Assembly (NCBI RefSeq): GCF_018343525.1
Contig: NZ_JAGYPH010000002.1
Location: 310,001-374,000, forward strand
DNA from: Lederbergia citrea
Lineage (GTDB): Bacteria; Bacillota; Bacilli; Bacillales; Bacillaceae_C
DNA: 64,000 bases
Reading direction: 5' to 3'
This document shows positions 45,676 to 55,104 of the stretch, one piece after another; position 1 is the first letter of the stretch, and the number at the start of each line of letters is the position of its first letter. The notes under the pieces are model-generated. The model was given only the letters and a program-made list of their open reading frames with translations, searched no databases and was not told where the DNA came from. Both the position numbers and the translations under genes were made by a program.

Positions 45676-46446
45676 ATGAGCGCATTATTTGATTTGTCAG
45701 GTAAAACGGCCGTTGCGATGGGTGGAAACAGCGTTCTAGGGTCATCGATGGCTCTCGGGCTTGCTGAACACGGGGCCCAAGTTGCGATTGTAGGCCGCGA
45801 TGTAGAAAAAGCGGAGAAGGTCGTGCAAGAAATTGAAACGGCCGGCGGTTCCGCTAAAGCATTCCAGGCCGATGTCAGTTCACGTGAATCGTTGGAACAA
45901 TTAGCGAAAGAAATTGAGCAATGGTCCGGAGGCTGGGACATATTATTGAATGCCCCGGGAAAAAACAGTCCAACTCCTTTTTTCGATATCGATATGGAGG
46001 AATGGGATGATATTATGGACGTAAACTTAAAAGGCCTTGTGCAAACTTGTCAGGTTTTTGCGAAAAGAATGATTGAGCAGGGGAGAAAGGGCAGTATTAT
46101 TAACATTTCTTCTGTTTCTTCAACAACACCATTATCAAGAGTCTTCACTTATTCGGTTTCTAAAGCGGGCGTCAATAGCATGACCCAATTTTTAGCACGG
46201 GAATTTGCCCCGCATGGAATTCGCGTGAATGCAATTATCCCAGGCTTTTTCCCAGCTGAACAAAATCGCAAAATTTTAAGTGAAGATCGAATCAACTCAA
46301 TTATGAACCATACACCGATGAACCGCTTTGGCGAACCGGATGAGCTACAAGGAGCGGCGGTTTGGCTTGCGTCCGACAAAGCCTCAAGCTTCGTGACAGG
46401 TACGCTCATTCGCGTTGATGGCGGATTTGGGAGTATGACTATTTAA
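45676..46446 (+). CDS. SDR oxidoreductase, probable fructuronate/mannonate reductase
   Basis: A 256-residue short-chain dehydrogenase. The cofactor loop is GGNSVLGSSMALGLAEHGA, a variant of TGxxxGxG; NISSVSS carries the serine, and Y159/K163 in YSVSK complete the catalytic set. The C-terminal TGTLIRVDGGFG is typical. Bacillus uronate operons use an SDR (YjmF/UxuB-like) to reduce D-fructuronate to D-mannonate, which fits directly after uxaC. It begins 11 bases after the LarA-like gene. Family secure; substrate inferred from context. Confidence 0.85.
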   Translation: MSALFDLSGKTAVAMGGNSVLGSSMALGLAEHGAQVAIVGRDVEKAEKVVQEIETAGGSAKAFQADVSSRESLEQLAKEIEQWSGGWDILLNAPGKNSPTPFFDIDMEEWDDIMDVNLKGLVQTCQVFAKRMIEQGRKGSIINISSVSSTTPLSRVFTYSVSKAGVNSMTQFLAREFAPHGIRVNAIIPGFFPAEQNRKILSEDRINSIMNHTPMNRFGEPDELQGAAVWLASDKASSFVTGTLIRVDGGFGSMTI

Positions 46447-46564
46447 AGCGGAAGCGCCTTTGTCAGCCCCGACAAGCAAATGTTCTGATCCAAAAAAGTC
46501 CGGTCTTGACTTTTATTGGATCAGGTTATTTGACCTCGAGGGGCTAGGCGCTGCAGCGGACTAG
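46447..46564. repeat. Long nested-hairpin intergenic element
   Basis: Four nested pairs of complementary blocks are visible: AGCGCCT (46453) with AGGCGCT (46546), AGCCCC (46465) with GGGGCT (46540), CTGATCCAA (46485) with TTGGATCAG (46516), and AAAAGTC (46494) with GACTTTT (46508). The whole folds into one stem of about 100 nucleotides. It has no coding frame. It resembles families of palindromic intergenic repeats common in Bacillus genomes; copy number cannot be judged from one window. Confidence 0.8.
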
Positions 46565-46583
46565 AATTTTAACCAATAATGTG

Positions 46584-46624
46584 AAAAAGCGATTCCTGAT
46601 GAAATTTCAGGAATCGCTTTTTAT
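46584..46624 (+). terminator. Terminator of the uronate operon
   Basis: AAAAAGCGATTCCTG and CAGGAATCGCTTTTT form a 15-bp perfect stem with a 9-base loop. Confidence 0.92.
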
Positions 46625-46633
46625 TCGACATTA

Positions 46634-46668
46634 TCCACCAAAATTCGGGTGGTGACAGGCACCGCCCG
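46634..46668. repeat. Dispersed GGTGGTGACAGGCACCG hairpin, copy 1
   Basis: CGGGTGGT and ACCGCCCG pair around the loop GACAGGC, preceded by CCACCAAAATT. Two more copies lie at about 51091 and 58219. Confidence 0.8.
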
Positions 46669-46724
46669 ATACATATATGTATGTTTTAAAGGCAGACTAT
46701 ATGTGAGAAAGGAGTTTGGTTAAT

Positions 46725-46970
46725 TTGAATTTATCTGAGGCTATTTATACACCTGGTGAAATCGTTTATGTGATTTATCGAAATCCTCACACGCAAAATG
46801 TTGCCAATATTCAAGAAGCTGCAGTAGTGAATGATCCGGATAATCCTGGCCAACTAGCCGTTTTTTTATATGAAACATATTATCCATTAACGGATGAATT
46901 GGCAATTTATCGATCTGCGGAAGAGGCGGAGACAGCTTACAACTATTATTTCGGAGCCATTGATGAATAA
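46725..46970 (+). CDS. splA: Spore photoproduct lyase regulator SplA
   Basis: An 81-residue protein. The TTG at 46725 is 10 bases after AAAGGAG and is preferred over the in-frame TTG at 46716, which abuts that site. The sequence IYTPGEIVYVIYRNPHTQNV and AVFLYETYYPL match SplA of Bacillus, a TRAP-like negative regulator of splB. It directly precedes splB, 14 bases apart, as in other Bacillus genomes. Expression in the forespore under sigma-G is known for the family; no clear sigma-G promoter was assigned here. Confidence 0.88.
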   Translation: MNLSEAIYTPGEIVYVIYRNPHTQNVANIQEAAVVNDPDNPGQLAVFLYETYYPLTDELAIYRSAEEAETAYNYYFGAIDE

Positions 46971-46984
46971 AGGGGAGATTTTTT

Positions 46985-48013
46985 GTGGTTAAACCATTTA
47001 TGCCTCAGCTTGTATACTTCGAACCTAAAGCGCTGGATTACCCATTAGGGCAAGAATTGTATAAAAAATTTCAAGCCAAAGATATTGAAATTCGTTATAC
47101 TACTTCCCACAATCAAGTTCGTAATTTACCTGGGGAAAATGATTTTCAACGTTACCGGATTGCTAAATCTACGCTTGTTGTTGGACTTCGTAAAACATTG
47201 AAATTCGATACATCAAAACCCTCTGCCGAGTATGCCATTCCTTTTGCAACCGGATGTATGGGGCATTGCCACTATTGTTATCTTCAAACAACGATGGGAA
47301 GTAAACCATATATTCGAACATACGTAAATGTAGAGGAAATCTTAGAATCAGCCCACCAATATATGGAAGAACGGGCTCCGGAAATTACACGGTTTGAGGC
47401 ATCGTGTACATCTGACATCGTTGGCATTGATCATCTCACACATACGCTGAAGCGAGCCATCGAGTATTTTGGCAACACATCTTTAGGAAGACTGAGGTTT
47501 GTGACGAAATTTAACAATGTTGATCACTTGCTTGATGCAAAGCATAATGGGCGGACCCGTTTTCGGTTTAGCATGAATGCCGATTATGTGATTAAATACT
47601 TTGAACCGGGTACATCTCGCTTGCATGAACGGATTGAAGCAGCTGGAAAAGTAGCAAGGGCGGGCTACCCATTAGGATTTATCATTGCTCCCATATACTT
47701 ATTTGAAGGATGGCAGGAAGGCTATAAACTACTGTTTGAACGCTTAAGCTCGGAGTTGGAGGATGAAGCAAAAGATGGTGTGACATTCGAGTTGATCCAA
47801 CATCGTTTTACTAAACCTGCTAAAAGAGTAATTCAGAAAAATTACCCGATGACAAAACTTGAATTAGATGAGGAAAAGCGCCGATATAAATGGGGTAAAT
47901 ATGGAATCGGCAAATATATTTATCCGAAAGAAGAAGAAACGGAAATGAAAGAGACGCTATTTGAGTATATTCACACTTATTTTCCCAAAGGAAAAATAGA
48001 ATACTTCACATGA
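46985..48013 (+). CDS. splB: Spore photoproduct lyase (radical SAM)
   Basis: A 342-residue radical-SAM enzyme with a GTG start. The cluster motif CMGHCHYC gives C91, C95 and C98, and the hydrogen-donor cysteine is C141 in FEASCTSD, the same numbering as the well-studied Bacillus subtilis enzyme. It reverses 5-thyminyl-5,6-dihydrothymine in germinating spores, repairing UV damage. Its presence strongly implies an endospore-former. It forms an operon with splA. Confidence 0.96.
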   Translation: MVKPFMPQLVYFEPKALDYPLGQELYKKFQAKDIEIRYTTSHNQVRNLPGENDFQRYRIAKSTLVVGLRKTLKFDTSKPSAEYAIPFATGCMGHCHYCYLQTTMGSKPYIRTYVNVEEILESAHQYMEERAPEITRFEASCTSDIVGIDHLTHTLKRAIEYFGNTSLGRLRFVTKFNNVDHLLDAKHNGRTRFRFSMNADYVIKYFEPGTSRLHERIEAAGKVARAGYPLGFIIAPIYLFEGWQEGYKLLFERLSSELEDEAKDGVTFELIQHRFTKPAKRVIQKNYPMTKLELDEEKRRYKWGKYGIGKYIYPKEEETEMKETLFEYIHTYFPKGKIEYFT

Positions 48014-48039
48014 AATGATGAAATAGAAGTTTTTAAAAA

Positions 48040-48076
48040 AACAATCAGACAAGCTTTATAAGCTTGACTGATTGTT
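48040..48076 (-). terminator. Terminator of the MMPL gene
   Basis: Two 17-base arms (48040-48056 and 48060-48076) pair with one mismatch; the minus strand then reads TTTTTT. The MMPL stop codon lies inside the hairpin. Confidence 0.82.
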
Positions 48077-50290
48077 CGACATTTCCCGGGTAATTTCGTC
48101 TTTTTGTTTACCAGGCCAAAAAGCATATTTTCCAAGAACGGATGTAATTGAAGGCACCAGTAAAGGTCTCACGATAAATGTATCAAGTAGTATACCAAGA
48201 GCAGTTACAATACCAAATTGAACGAGGACTTGCATAGGCAGTGTGGCAAGAACAGCAAATGTTCCAGCTAAAATTAATCCTGCAGAGGTAATGACGCTGC
48301 TTGTTTCAGTTACTCCACCAGAAATGGCAGATTGCAAAGGTTCATATCGCCGTTTTTTCCAAATGCTTGATACCATAAAAATATTGTAATCTTCTCCCAG
48401 AGCAACAATGAAAACAAATGTGTAAAGCGGTATGAGCCCTTGAATTGCCTCCGTGCCCATTCCGTAATGTATAAGGAGCCATCCAGCACCAAGTGCTGAA
48501 AAATAGGAAAGCAATACTGTCAGCAGTAAATAAACCATTGCAACAATTGAACGTAAATAAATGAGCAGCAATAAAGCAATAACTGTAATGACTGCCGACA
48601 TAACTATTTTACTATCTCTGTCAGTAGTCACTTTTGTATCATACAAACCAGCTGTTTCTCCGCCAATCCAGAAATGCTCTTCTGCCTTGGGAACTCCAGC
48701 TTCTTTAAGGCTCTCTAATACTTTGTCTTTTATGGTCGAAACATAATCAAGTGCTTCAGCAGAATAAGGATTATCCGAAAGAATGACTTCGTATAATAAT
48801 AATTCATTATTTTTGGCAGCTGATTGGGGTTCACTTATAGATTTTATAAAAGGTAAGTTTGAAAACTTCTCTTCCAACTGCACTGTTTTTCCATCCGTAT
48901 CTACAATGACTTGCATAGGAGCCAAGTTCCCCGCTGAAAAATTCTCGCTAATTAATTCGAAACCTTCCCTAGAAGGCATGTTTTTTGGAAATGAGCTTAA
49001 CAAATCGTATGTGTATTGTATTTTTGGTGAAAATGCTGCCAATCCACCAAGTAAAATTAACGTTGTGCAAATGACGAGCCACGGCTTTGCTGTAACAAAC
49101 TTACCAAGAGAAATACTGAATTTTCCATGGGCTTTTTGTCGGCGCATAGGCTTTCCTTTCTTTTTTTCAAGTTCACGTAGCATTGATTTAGTACGTGGGA
49201 TGAATGGGAAAAAGGAAATTCTGCCGAAAATAGCAAGCAGGGCAGGTAATAATGTTAGTGCAGTAAGACCCATGATAAAAATGGCTAAACTGAATGGAAC
49301 AGCAAAAGTGTGATAAGAACCGTATAACGCGAGAAGTAAAGTTAATAGTCCAAATGCTGTAGTCAAAGCGCTGATCATAATGGCCCCTGATGTATCTCTA
49401 GTTGCTTTTCTCAAAGCTGCAAATGAATCTTCTTCAACGAGCAGACAGTCTCTATATCTGGAAACCAAAAACAAGCAATAATCTGTACCAGCTCCAAACA
49501 ACAACACTGTCATAATCGAAATCGCTTGTGAATCAACAATAATCCACCCTTTTTCAGCCATAAAACCGAGTATTGGAGAAATAATACTATATGCAAAGCC
49601 AACAGCAACGAGTGGAACAATTGCAAGAATGGGTGAACGGTATAGAACGATTAGCAGAACAAGCACAAGCAAGACAGTGGCAATCAGCAATTTGAGATCT
49701 GCGTCACTGAAAAGTGCTACGGCATCAGTAGAAATGCCGGCGGGACCAGTAATTCTGGTAAGTAAACCTTTATCCCCAATTTTTTTGGAAAATAGATCTT
49801 CGCCAGCTATTTTGGCAAGAGTTGCTTTTAAGGTATCAATATCAACTTGAATGAGTTCATTTTCCGTTTCATTTAGCAATATTGGGGTTACTATTGTCGA
49901 TCGATTGTCTGAGGCGCTTGCAAGCAATGCTTGCGACGGTGCCTTGTGTAATGGCGGTAATAATGATTGTTGTTTTAATGGCTCTTCATCTAGATGTTTA
50001 TACAATTTTGTAATTAGATTAGCATCTTCTTCTGTCAAGCCATCTTCTCTATGCCAAACAAGCAAGAGGGGTAATCCTGATGCATCGGAAAATTCCTCTT
50101 TTACAAGTTTTGCCGCTTGAACGGACATAGTCTCTTTAGGCAGCATTTCAATTGCATCATTTTTTGAGCTTTGAACACTAGGCCAAAAAAAAGTTAATAA
50201 GGATGCGAATAGAATCCAAACGCAAAGTGTGATCCATCTGCCTTTTCTGCCCGCTGCACATTCCACTAACTTCGAAATCTTCATTTTCAA
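48056..50290 (-). CDS. MMPL/RND-family membrane transporter (YdfJ/YdgH type)
   Basis: A 744-residue protein with two repeated halves. Each has one helix, a large extracytoplasmic domain (about 45-190 and 400-560) and a block of five helices. The MMPL proton-relay motifs are visible as FGAGTDYCLFLVSRYRD in the first half and ALGEDYNIFMVSSIW in the second. Such proteins export lipids or drugs with proton energy. It is divergent from a TetR repressor that probably controls it. The substrate is unknown. Confidence 0.92.
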   Translation of the reverse strand: MKMKISKLVECAAGRKGRWITLCVWILFASLLTFFWPSVQSSKNDAIEMLPKETMSVQAAKLVKEEFSDASGLPLLLVWHREDGLTEEDANLITKLYKHLDEEPLKQQSLLPPLHKAPSQALLASASDNRSTIVTPILLNETENELIQVDIDTLKATLAKIAGEDLFSKKIGDKGLLTRITGPAGISTDAVALFSDADLKLLIATVLLVLVLLIVLYRSPILAIVPLVAVGFAYSIISPILGFMAEKGWIIVDSQAISIMTVLLFGAGTDYCLFLVSRYRDCLLVEEDSFAALRKATRDTSGAIMISALTTAFGLLTLLLALYGSYHTFAVPFSLAIFIMGLTALTLLPALLAIFGRISFFPFIPRTKSMLRELEKKKGKPMRRQKAHGKFSISLGKFVTAKPWLVICTTLILLGGLAAFSPKIQYTYDLLSSFPKNMPSREGFELISENFSAGNLAPMQVIVDTDGKTVQLEEKFSNLPFIKSISEPQSAAKNNELLLYEVILSDNPYSAEALDYVSTIKDKVLESLKEAGVPKAEEHFWIGGETAGLYDTKVTTDRDSKIVMSAVITVIALLLLIYLRSIVAMVYLLLTVLLSYFSALGAGWLLIHYGMGTEAIQGLIPLYTFVFIVALGEDYNIFMVSSIWKKRRYEPLQSAISGGVTETSSVITSAGLILAGTFAVLATLPMQVLVQFGIVTALGILLDTFIVRPLLVPSITSVLGKYAFWPGKQKDEITREMSNNQSSL

Positions 50291-50330
50291 GAGTACTCAC
50301 TCTCCCAGTAAGTGATTTCTTTAATTATAT

Positions 50331-50344
50331 ATACTGGTCAGTTA
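50331..50344. promoter_or_regulatory. Possible TetR operator
   Basis: ACTGGTCAGT has complementary ACTG / CAGT arms and lies between divergent TetR and MMPL genes, flanked on both sides by TTAATTA. Confidence 0.4.
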
Positions 50345-50407
50345 ATTACGCAATGCTAATTTTACGTATGTTATAATTATATAAAGTTTATTAGGAGCGA
50401 GAATAGA

Positions 50408-51031
50408 ATGAAACACGAAAATATTGGGCGCTCGCTTGGTAGGCCAAGAATCAGCGAGTTGAAACAGCCAACAGACGAATTGATATTAGCTGCTGCTGCA
50501 CAGCTGTTTTTGCATAAAGGATTTCAAAAGGTTTCGATTGAAGAGGTGGCACAAGCATGTAATGTGACGAAAGCTACAGTATATTATTATTTTTCTACAA
50601 AGGCAGAGCTTTATACTGCTGCAATGCTTGCAGTTATGGAGAGGATATACGAACTGACGACCCAGATGTTGAAAACTGATATACCTCTTCACGACCGTTT
50701 TCTTGCAGTAGCTGAATCTCATTTGGAGGCAACGGCAGCCATTGATTTAAACTCCTATTTAAGAGAGAGCCAGGAGGTATTATCCGTTCAGCAAATGCAA
50801 AAAATGAAGGAAGCGGAAGAAAGGATTTTTCACTTGCTAGAACGGGAGCTGGAGAAGGCGATTAACAATGGGGATATTCGCAAAGTGAATCCAAAATTTG
50901 CTGCACATGCTTTTCTGTCCCTTTTAAGAATGGGCAATCAAAGTCTTTCCAGTGGCAATGATTTATTCAAAGATTCAGAAGAGGCGGCGAAGGAAATTAT
51001 CGATTTTTATTGGAAGAGCCTGCAAATTTAA
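50408..51031 (+). CDS. TetR-family repressor
   Basis: A 207-residue regulator. The helix-turn-helix covers about residues 24-70 (LILAAAAQLFLHKGFQKVS, then VAQACNVTKATVYYYF). The C-terminal ligand domain is all helical and has LLERELEKAINNGDIRKVNP, common in AcrR-like proteins. It is divergent from the MMPL exporter by about 117 bases with a palindrome in between; local control of that exporter is the simple inference. A strong terminator follows. Confidence 0.92.
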   Translation: MKHENIGRSLGRPRISELKQPTDELILAAAAQLFLHKGFQKVSIEEVAQACNVTKATVYYYFSTKAELYTAAMLAVMERIYELTTQMLKTDIPLHDRFLAVAESHLEATAAIDLNSYLRESQEVLSVQQMQKMKEAEERIFHLLERELEKAINNGDIRKVNPKFAAHAFLSLLRMGNQSLSSGNDLFKDSEEAAKEIIDFYWKSLQI

Positions 51032-51058
51032 AATCGGATAAAGGAACCTATACATAGG

Positions 51059-51087
51059 AAAAGACCCCGTAATTTACGGGGTCTTTT
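51059..51087. terminator. Bidirectional terminator between tetR and uraA
   Basis: AAAAGACCCCGTAA and TTACGGGGTCTTTT are complementary and nearly contiguous; the outer 12 pairs form the stem. Confidence 0.9.
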
Positions 51088-51090
51088 CTT

Positions 51091-51133
51091 CGACAAAATT
51101 CACCAAATTTCGGGTGGTGACAGGCACCGCCCG
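51091..51133. repeat. Dispersed GGTGGTGACAGGCACCG hairpin, copy 2
   Basis: CGACAAAATTCACCAAATTT followed by the same CGGGTGGT / ACCGCCCG hairpin with loop GACAGGC as copy 1, just before the uraA stop codon. Confidence 0.82.
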
Positions 51134-51137
51134 GTTT

Positions 51138-52418
51138 TTAGTTGTTTGATAGTTTTAGGGTGTCGAGCAGTTTGAAGAAGAGGCTAAGGAGAATGGCTAC
51201 GATTGTTGCAAGTCCCATTCCTTTTAATTCGACGTTGCCAAGGTGGATTGTAGCGCCGCTAATTCCAATCGCTAGTACCACACAAGTTAAGATTAAGTTT
51301 TGCGATACGCTATAGTCAACTTTTGCTTCGACAAGCATACGGATACCGCTTGCTGTAATGATTCCGAATAATAGTAACGAAATACCGCCCATTACTGGTG
51401 TAGGAATCGAAGAAATAAGTGCAGCTAATTTTCCGCAGAAAGATAGTACGATGGCAATGATGGCCGCTCCACCAATGATCCATGTAGAATAGACACGAGT
51501 GATCGCAAGAACACCGATGTTTTCACCGTATGTTGTGTTAGGGGTAGCTCCAAGGAAGCTTGAAAGAATGGTTGAAATCCCATTCCCCATCATTGAGCGA
51601 TCTAGACCCGGATCTTTCACAAGGTCTTTTTTGACGATATTGCCTGTTACAATCAAATGCCCGATGTGTTCCGGAATTAAGACGAGTGCTGCAGGCAAGA
51701 TAATGAGAATATCTGACACATTAAATTTCATTTGATAGAAAGTTGGCATAGAAATCCAAGATGCTTCTTTTACGCTTGTGAGATCGACCACTCCGAAGAA
51801 GTACGCAATGACATATCCTGATACAATCCCTAGTAAAATGGGGATAATTTTCAAAAATCCTCTTAATGTGACCCAACAAACGATTGTAATGCCAAGTGTT
51901 AATAATGCAATAAGGATGTTTTTTGGATCTGCTACCCAATCTGCAGGTGCGCTTGCCGGTTTTACTAAATCAGCCATACCTGCTGCGACTGGCACAAGCT
52001 CAAGTCCAATAACAGCAACGATTGCTCCCATAGCTGCTGGTGGGAAAATCACGTCAATCCATGCTGTACCCACTGCCTTTACAATCAATGCGACAAGGAC
52101 TAGTACAATTCCGACAGCTAGAAATCCGCCGAGTACATAGCTGTAACCATCTCCGCCTGTATATTTGCTCAAAACTGCAAAAACAGGAGAGAGAAAAGCG
52201 AAGCTTGACCCAAGATAGGCAGGGATTTGCCCTTTTGTAATAAAAATATAAAGCAGTGTGCCAATTCCATTCATTAATAAAATTGTTGCGGGATTGACTC
52301 CAAATAAAATTGGAACTAATACTGTTGAGCCAAACATGGCAAATAAGTGTTGGAAACTAAGTGGTAAGCTTTGTAATAATGGTAAGCGTTCATCTACTTG
52401 AATTTCTCTCTGATTCAT
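51138..52418 (-). CDS. uraA: Uracil permease (NCS2 family, UraA-like)
   Basis: A 426-residue transporter with about 14 helices, very similar to Escherichia coli UraA along its length. Examples are RLPLLQSLPLSFQHLFAMFG, FPPAAMGAIVAVIGLELVPV, IPEHIGHLIVTGNIVKKD and GATPNTTYGENIGVLAITRV. The glutamates in AVIGLEL and PNTTYGENIG correspond to the uracil- and proton-coupling positions. It imports uracil for pyrimidine salvage. A PyrR attenuator precedes it, confirming a pyrimidine role and independent of other pyr genes here. Confidence 0.95.
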   Translation of the reverse strand: MNQREIQVDERLPLLQSLPLSFQHLFAMFGSTVLVPILFGVNPATILLMNGIGTLLYIFITKGQIPAYLGSSFAFLSPVFAVLSKYTGGDGYSYVLGGFLAVGIVLVLVALIVKAVGTAWIDVIFPPAAMGAIVAVIGLELVPVAAGMADLVKPASAPADWVADPKNILIALLTLGITIVCWVTLRGFLKIIPILLGIVSGYVIAYFFGVVDLTSVKEASWISMPTFYQMKFNVSDILIILPAALVLIPEHIGHLIVTGNIVKKDLVKDPGLDRSMMGNGISTILSSFLGATPNTTYGENIGVLAITRVYSTWIIGGAAIIAIVLSFCGKLAALISSIPTPVMGGISLLLFGIITASGIRMLVEAKVDYSVSQNLILTCVVLAIGISGATIHLGNVELKGMGLATIVAILLSLFFKLLDTLKLSNN

Positions 52419-52478
52419 CCGATATCTCCCCTTAACTTATAGTTTTGCCTAGATAATCAGATCGGGTCCTTGGGCAGC

Positions 52479-52607
52479 AAAAAGCACCTTGCCCAAAGAC
52501 AGGCAAGGTGCATAATAATCGGATGGGTAAATTCATCGCTATGCTAAAATCACGCACAAGTAGCTTGTGCATGCAACCTTGTCAGCCTCACGGGACTGGA
52601 TTAAAGG
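52479..52607 (-). promoter_or_regulatory. PyrR-responsive attenuator of uraA
   Basis: On the minus strand the PyrR-binding anti-antiterminator is at 52577-52607, with the conserved AATCCAGTCCCGTGAGGCTG. The terminator follows at 52479-52511: GCACCTTGCC pairs with GGCAAGGTGC and is followed by TTTTT. When UMP is plentiful PyrR binds, the antiterminator cannot form and transcription ends before uraA. Confidence 0.93.
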
Positions 52608-52631
52608 CAATCTGATTCATTTGTCTTATGT

Positions 52632-52660
52632 ATTATTGCAGGTGGCAAAGTGAAAGTCAA
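52632..52660 (-). promoter_or_regulatory. Promoter of uraA leader
   Basis: On the minus strand TTGACT (52655-52660), a 17-bp spacer and AATAAT (52632-52637), directly upstream of the PyrR leader. Confidence 0.7.
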
Positions 52661-52735
52661 TACTTTTTAATTTGTACACTCTGACAGAGAAGGCGGAGGC
52701 CGCCGTAGGTGAGGAGTTCCTCACCCGATTCATAA

Positions 52736-53698
52736 TTATGCTGATTTATTAGTTTTGGCATCAACTGGCAGAGCAGACGCTTTCTTTCCCCACCATGTTG
52801 AGAGCAATGAGCCCGAGATGTTATGCCAAACACTAAAGATGGCGCTAGGTACTGCGGCGAGCGGTGAAAAGTGTGCTGCGGCTAATGCAGCGCCGAGCCC
52901 AGAATTTTGCATGCCAACTTCAATTGAAATCGCTTTTTGGTCAGGATAGTTCATCTTAAACAGGCGTGCAGCCCAAAAGCCTAACAGATAGCCAAGTGAA
53001 TTATGCAAAATGACAACTAGTAAAATAAGAAGCCCTGTCTCAGCAATTTTCTGCTGATTGGCACTGACAACCGCTGCTACGATTGCAACAATCGCAACTA
53101 CAGATACGAGAGGCAAAGCTTTTACACTCTTTTCAACTTGTGTACGGAAAAGTATTTTTGCAACTAATCCAAGGATAATTGGAATGAGAACAATTTTTAC
53201 AACGGACAAAAACATGTCTCCTGCAGAAACGGGAAGCCATCTGCTCGCGAGCAGTAGAATTAAAGCAGGTGTCACAATAGGTGCCAATAAAGTTGTAACA
53301 GATGTAATAGCAACGGATAAGGCAACATTTCCTCTTGCTAAAAAAGTCATGACATTTGATGAGGTACCGCCAGGGCAGCAGCCAACAAGGATTACACCTG
53401 CTGCAACCTCAGGTGGCAGCTTAAATGCTATGGCAAGGCCCAATGCGATAAGCGGCATAATCGTAAATTGGGCAATAACACCGATGGCAACCTTTTTCGG
53501 CTGTTTAAACACTTCTTTAAAATCGTCCATGGATAGGGTCATACCCATTCCAAACATAATAATTCCAAGCAAAATTGATATGTAGGGCGCGATCCATGTA
53601 AAGCCTCCTGGGCTAAAAAATGCCAGGGCGGCAAATAGTAAAACCCAGACAGCAAACGTGTTGCCGGCAAACTGACTGATTCTTTCTAACGTCTTCAT
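52736..53698 (-). CDS. Bile acid:sodium symporter (BASS) family transporter, YocS-like
   Basis: A 320-residue protein with about ten helices. The start at 53698 follows GAAGGAG; a longer in-frame start at 53731 would include that site. BASS hallmarks are [30 protein letters not shown] (sodium-site crossover) and [14 protein letters not shown]. Bacterial members carry organic anions such as pantoate, keto-acids or others; the substrate here is not known. It is a single gene. Confidence 0.9.
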   Translation of the reverse strand: MKTLERISQFAGNTFAVWVLLFAALAFFSPGGFTWIAPYISILLGIIMFGMGMTLSMDDFKEVFKQPKKVAIGVIAQFTIMPLIALGLAIAFKLPPEVAAGVILVGCCPGGTSSNVMTFLARGNVALSVAITSVTTLLAPIVTPALILLLASRWLPVSAGDMFLSVVKIVLIPIILGLVAKILFRTQVEKSVKALPLVSVVAIVAIVAAVVSANQQKIAETGLLILLVVILHNSLGYLLGFWAARLFKMNYPDQKAISIEVGMQNSGLGAALAAAHFSPLAAVPSAIFSVWHNISGSLLSTWWGKKASALPVDAKTNKSA

Positions 53699-53764
53699 TG
53701 ATGCCTTCACTCCTTCGTATATTGTATTCATTATACTGTTAATAACGAATTTTGCAATAAATTA

Positions 53765-53795
53765 AAAAACGGTTGACCCGGATAGTGGGTCAACC
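53765..53795 (-). terminator. pepT terminator
   Basis: GGTTGACCC pairs with GGGTCAACC; on the minus strand GTTTTTT follows. It lies 30 bases after the pepT stop. Confidence 0.88.
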
Positions 53796-53824
53796 AGTTC
53801 AAATGTCATTAGTGAAAATTATCC

Positions 53825-55051
53825 TTAAGCCCGCTCTTCGAACAATGAAGCAATTCCCACAATGACATTGACAGCCTTTTCCATATTATCTACCGAAATG
53901 AATTCATATGGACCATGGAAATTTTCTCCGCCTGTAAAAATATTCGGTGTTGGCAGTCCCATATAGGATAATTGTGAGCCATCCGTACCGCCGCGGATTG
54001 GTGAAATAATCGGTTCGATGTCGAGACTCTTCATCGAATCTGCAGCGATGTCGACAATTTCTTTTACAGGCTCAATTTTCTCTCTCATATTGTAATATTG
54101 ATCATTCATTTCAAGAATCACTCGCTCTTGTCCATACTTTTCGCGAAGCTTTTCGACAATCTTTTCTACGTGAGCTTTTCTAGCTTCAAATTTTTCACGG
54201 TCAAAGTCGCGAATAATATAATTCAGCTTCGTTTCTTCTACATCACCGTGAAAAGAAATTAAATGGTAGAAGCCTTCATATTCTTCAGTAAATTCAGGTG
54301 CTTCTTCAGCAGGAAGGTGACTATGGAATTCCATGGCTATTTTTGCCGCATTTACCATCGTCCCTTTCGCGGTTCCTGGATGAATATTCGTTCCTTTGAA
54401 AGTGAGCTTCACGCCAGCTGCATTAAAGCTTTCATACTGTAATTCACCAATCGGACCGCCATCCATCGTATAAGCATAGTCAGCTCCGAATGCTTCAACA
54501 TCAAACTTGTGAGGACCGCGGCCGATTTCTTCATCAGGAGTAAAAGCTACCCTTATTTTTCCGTGTTTGACCTCCGGATGCTTAATCAAATAATCCATTG
54601 CTGTCATAATTTCAGCAATACCCGCCTTATTATCAGCACCAAGCAATGTTGTGCCATCAGTGGTGATAATCGTGTGGCCTACATAATTAGCTAACGATGG
54701 GAAATCTTGCGGTGAAAGGGCAATCCCTGCATTAAATGCAACTTCCTTGCCGTCATAATTTTCAATCACATTTGGTTTAACATTGTCTCCCGTAAAATCT
54801 GTTGCTGTATCTACGTGAGCTAGAAATCCAATCACTGGCACATGCTTGTCCGTATTTGCCTGAAGTGTCGCCATCACATAGCCGTTTTCATCGATGGAAA
54901 CTTCCTCCATACCAATTTTTCTAAGCTCTTCCACAAGCATATTTGCAAGTGTTAACTGGCCTGAGGTTGATGGGCATGTTTGACTATTTTCATCTGATTG
55001 CGTGTTTACCTTTACATACGAAACAAATCGTTGGATGATTTCATTTTTCAT
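53825..55051 (-). CDS. pepT: Peptidase T (tripeptidase, M20 family)
   Basis: A 408-residue zinc aminopeptidase. The M20 metal motifs are visible: [26 protein letters not shown] with the bridging aspartate, [20 protein letters not shown] with the catalytic glutamate, YTMDGG, and the C-terminal histidine in [13 protein letters not shown]. It releases the N-terminal residue from tripeptides in the cytoplasm. Length is that of standard PepT. AAGGGAG precedes the ATG, and it is monocistronic. Confidence 0.96.
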   Translation of the reverse strand: MKNEIIQRFVSYVKVNTQSDENSQTCPSTSGQLTLANMLVEELRKIGMEEVSIDENGYVMATLQANTDKHVPVIGFLAHVDTATDFTGDNVKPNVIENYDGKEVAFNAGIALSPQDFPSLANYVGHTIITTDGTTLLGADNKAGIAEIMTAMDYLIKHPEVKHGKIRVAFTPDEEIGRGPHKFDVEAFGADYAYTMDGGPIGELQYESFNAAGVKLTFKGTNIHPGTAKGTMVNAAKIAMEFHSHLPAEEAPEFTEEYEGFYHLISFHGDVEETKLNYIIRDFDREKFEARKAHVEKIVEKLREKYGQERVILEMNDQYYNMREKIEPVKEIVDIAADSMKSLDIEPIISPIRGGTDGSQLSYMGLPTPNIFTGGENFHGPYEFISVDNMEKAVNVIVGIASLFEERA

Positions 55052-55104
55052 TGAACTTATCTCCCTTATTCTTAATATCTACATATTAACGCAAACCAAC
55101 GGAG

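Noticed and set aside
46660..46724. Sigma-G promoter upstream of splA
   Set aside because: Expected from family knowledge, but no pair of hexamers with proper spacing could be assigned confidently in ATACATATATG-rich sequence.
48783..49313. 176-residue plus-strand frame inside the MMPL gene
   Set aside because: Antisense shadow of a strongly supported transporter gene, with no family resemblance.
53058..53585. 175-residue plus-strand frame inside the sodium symporter gene
   Set aside because: Antisense shadow; Ala/Thr/Ile-rich composition arises from the complementary membrane helices.
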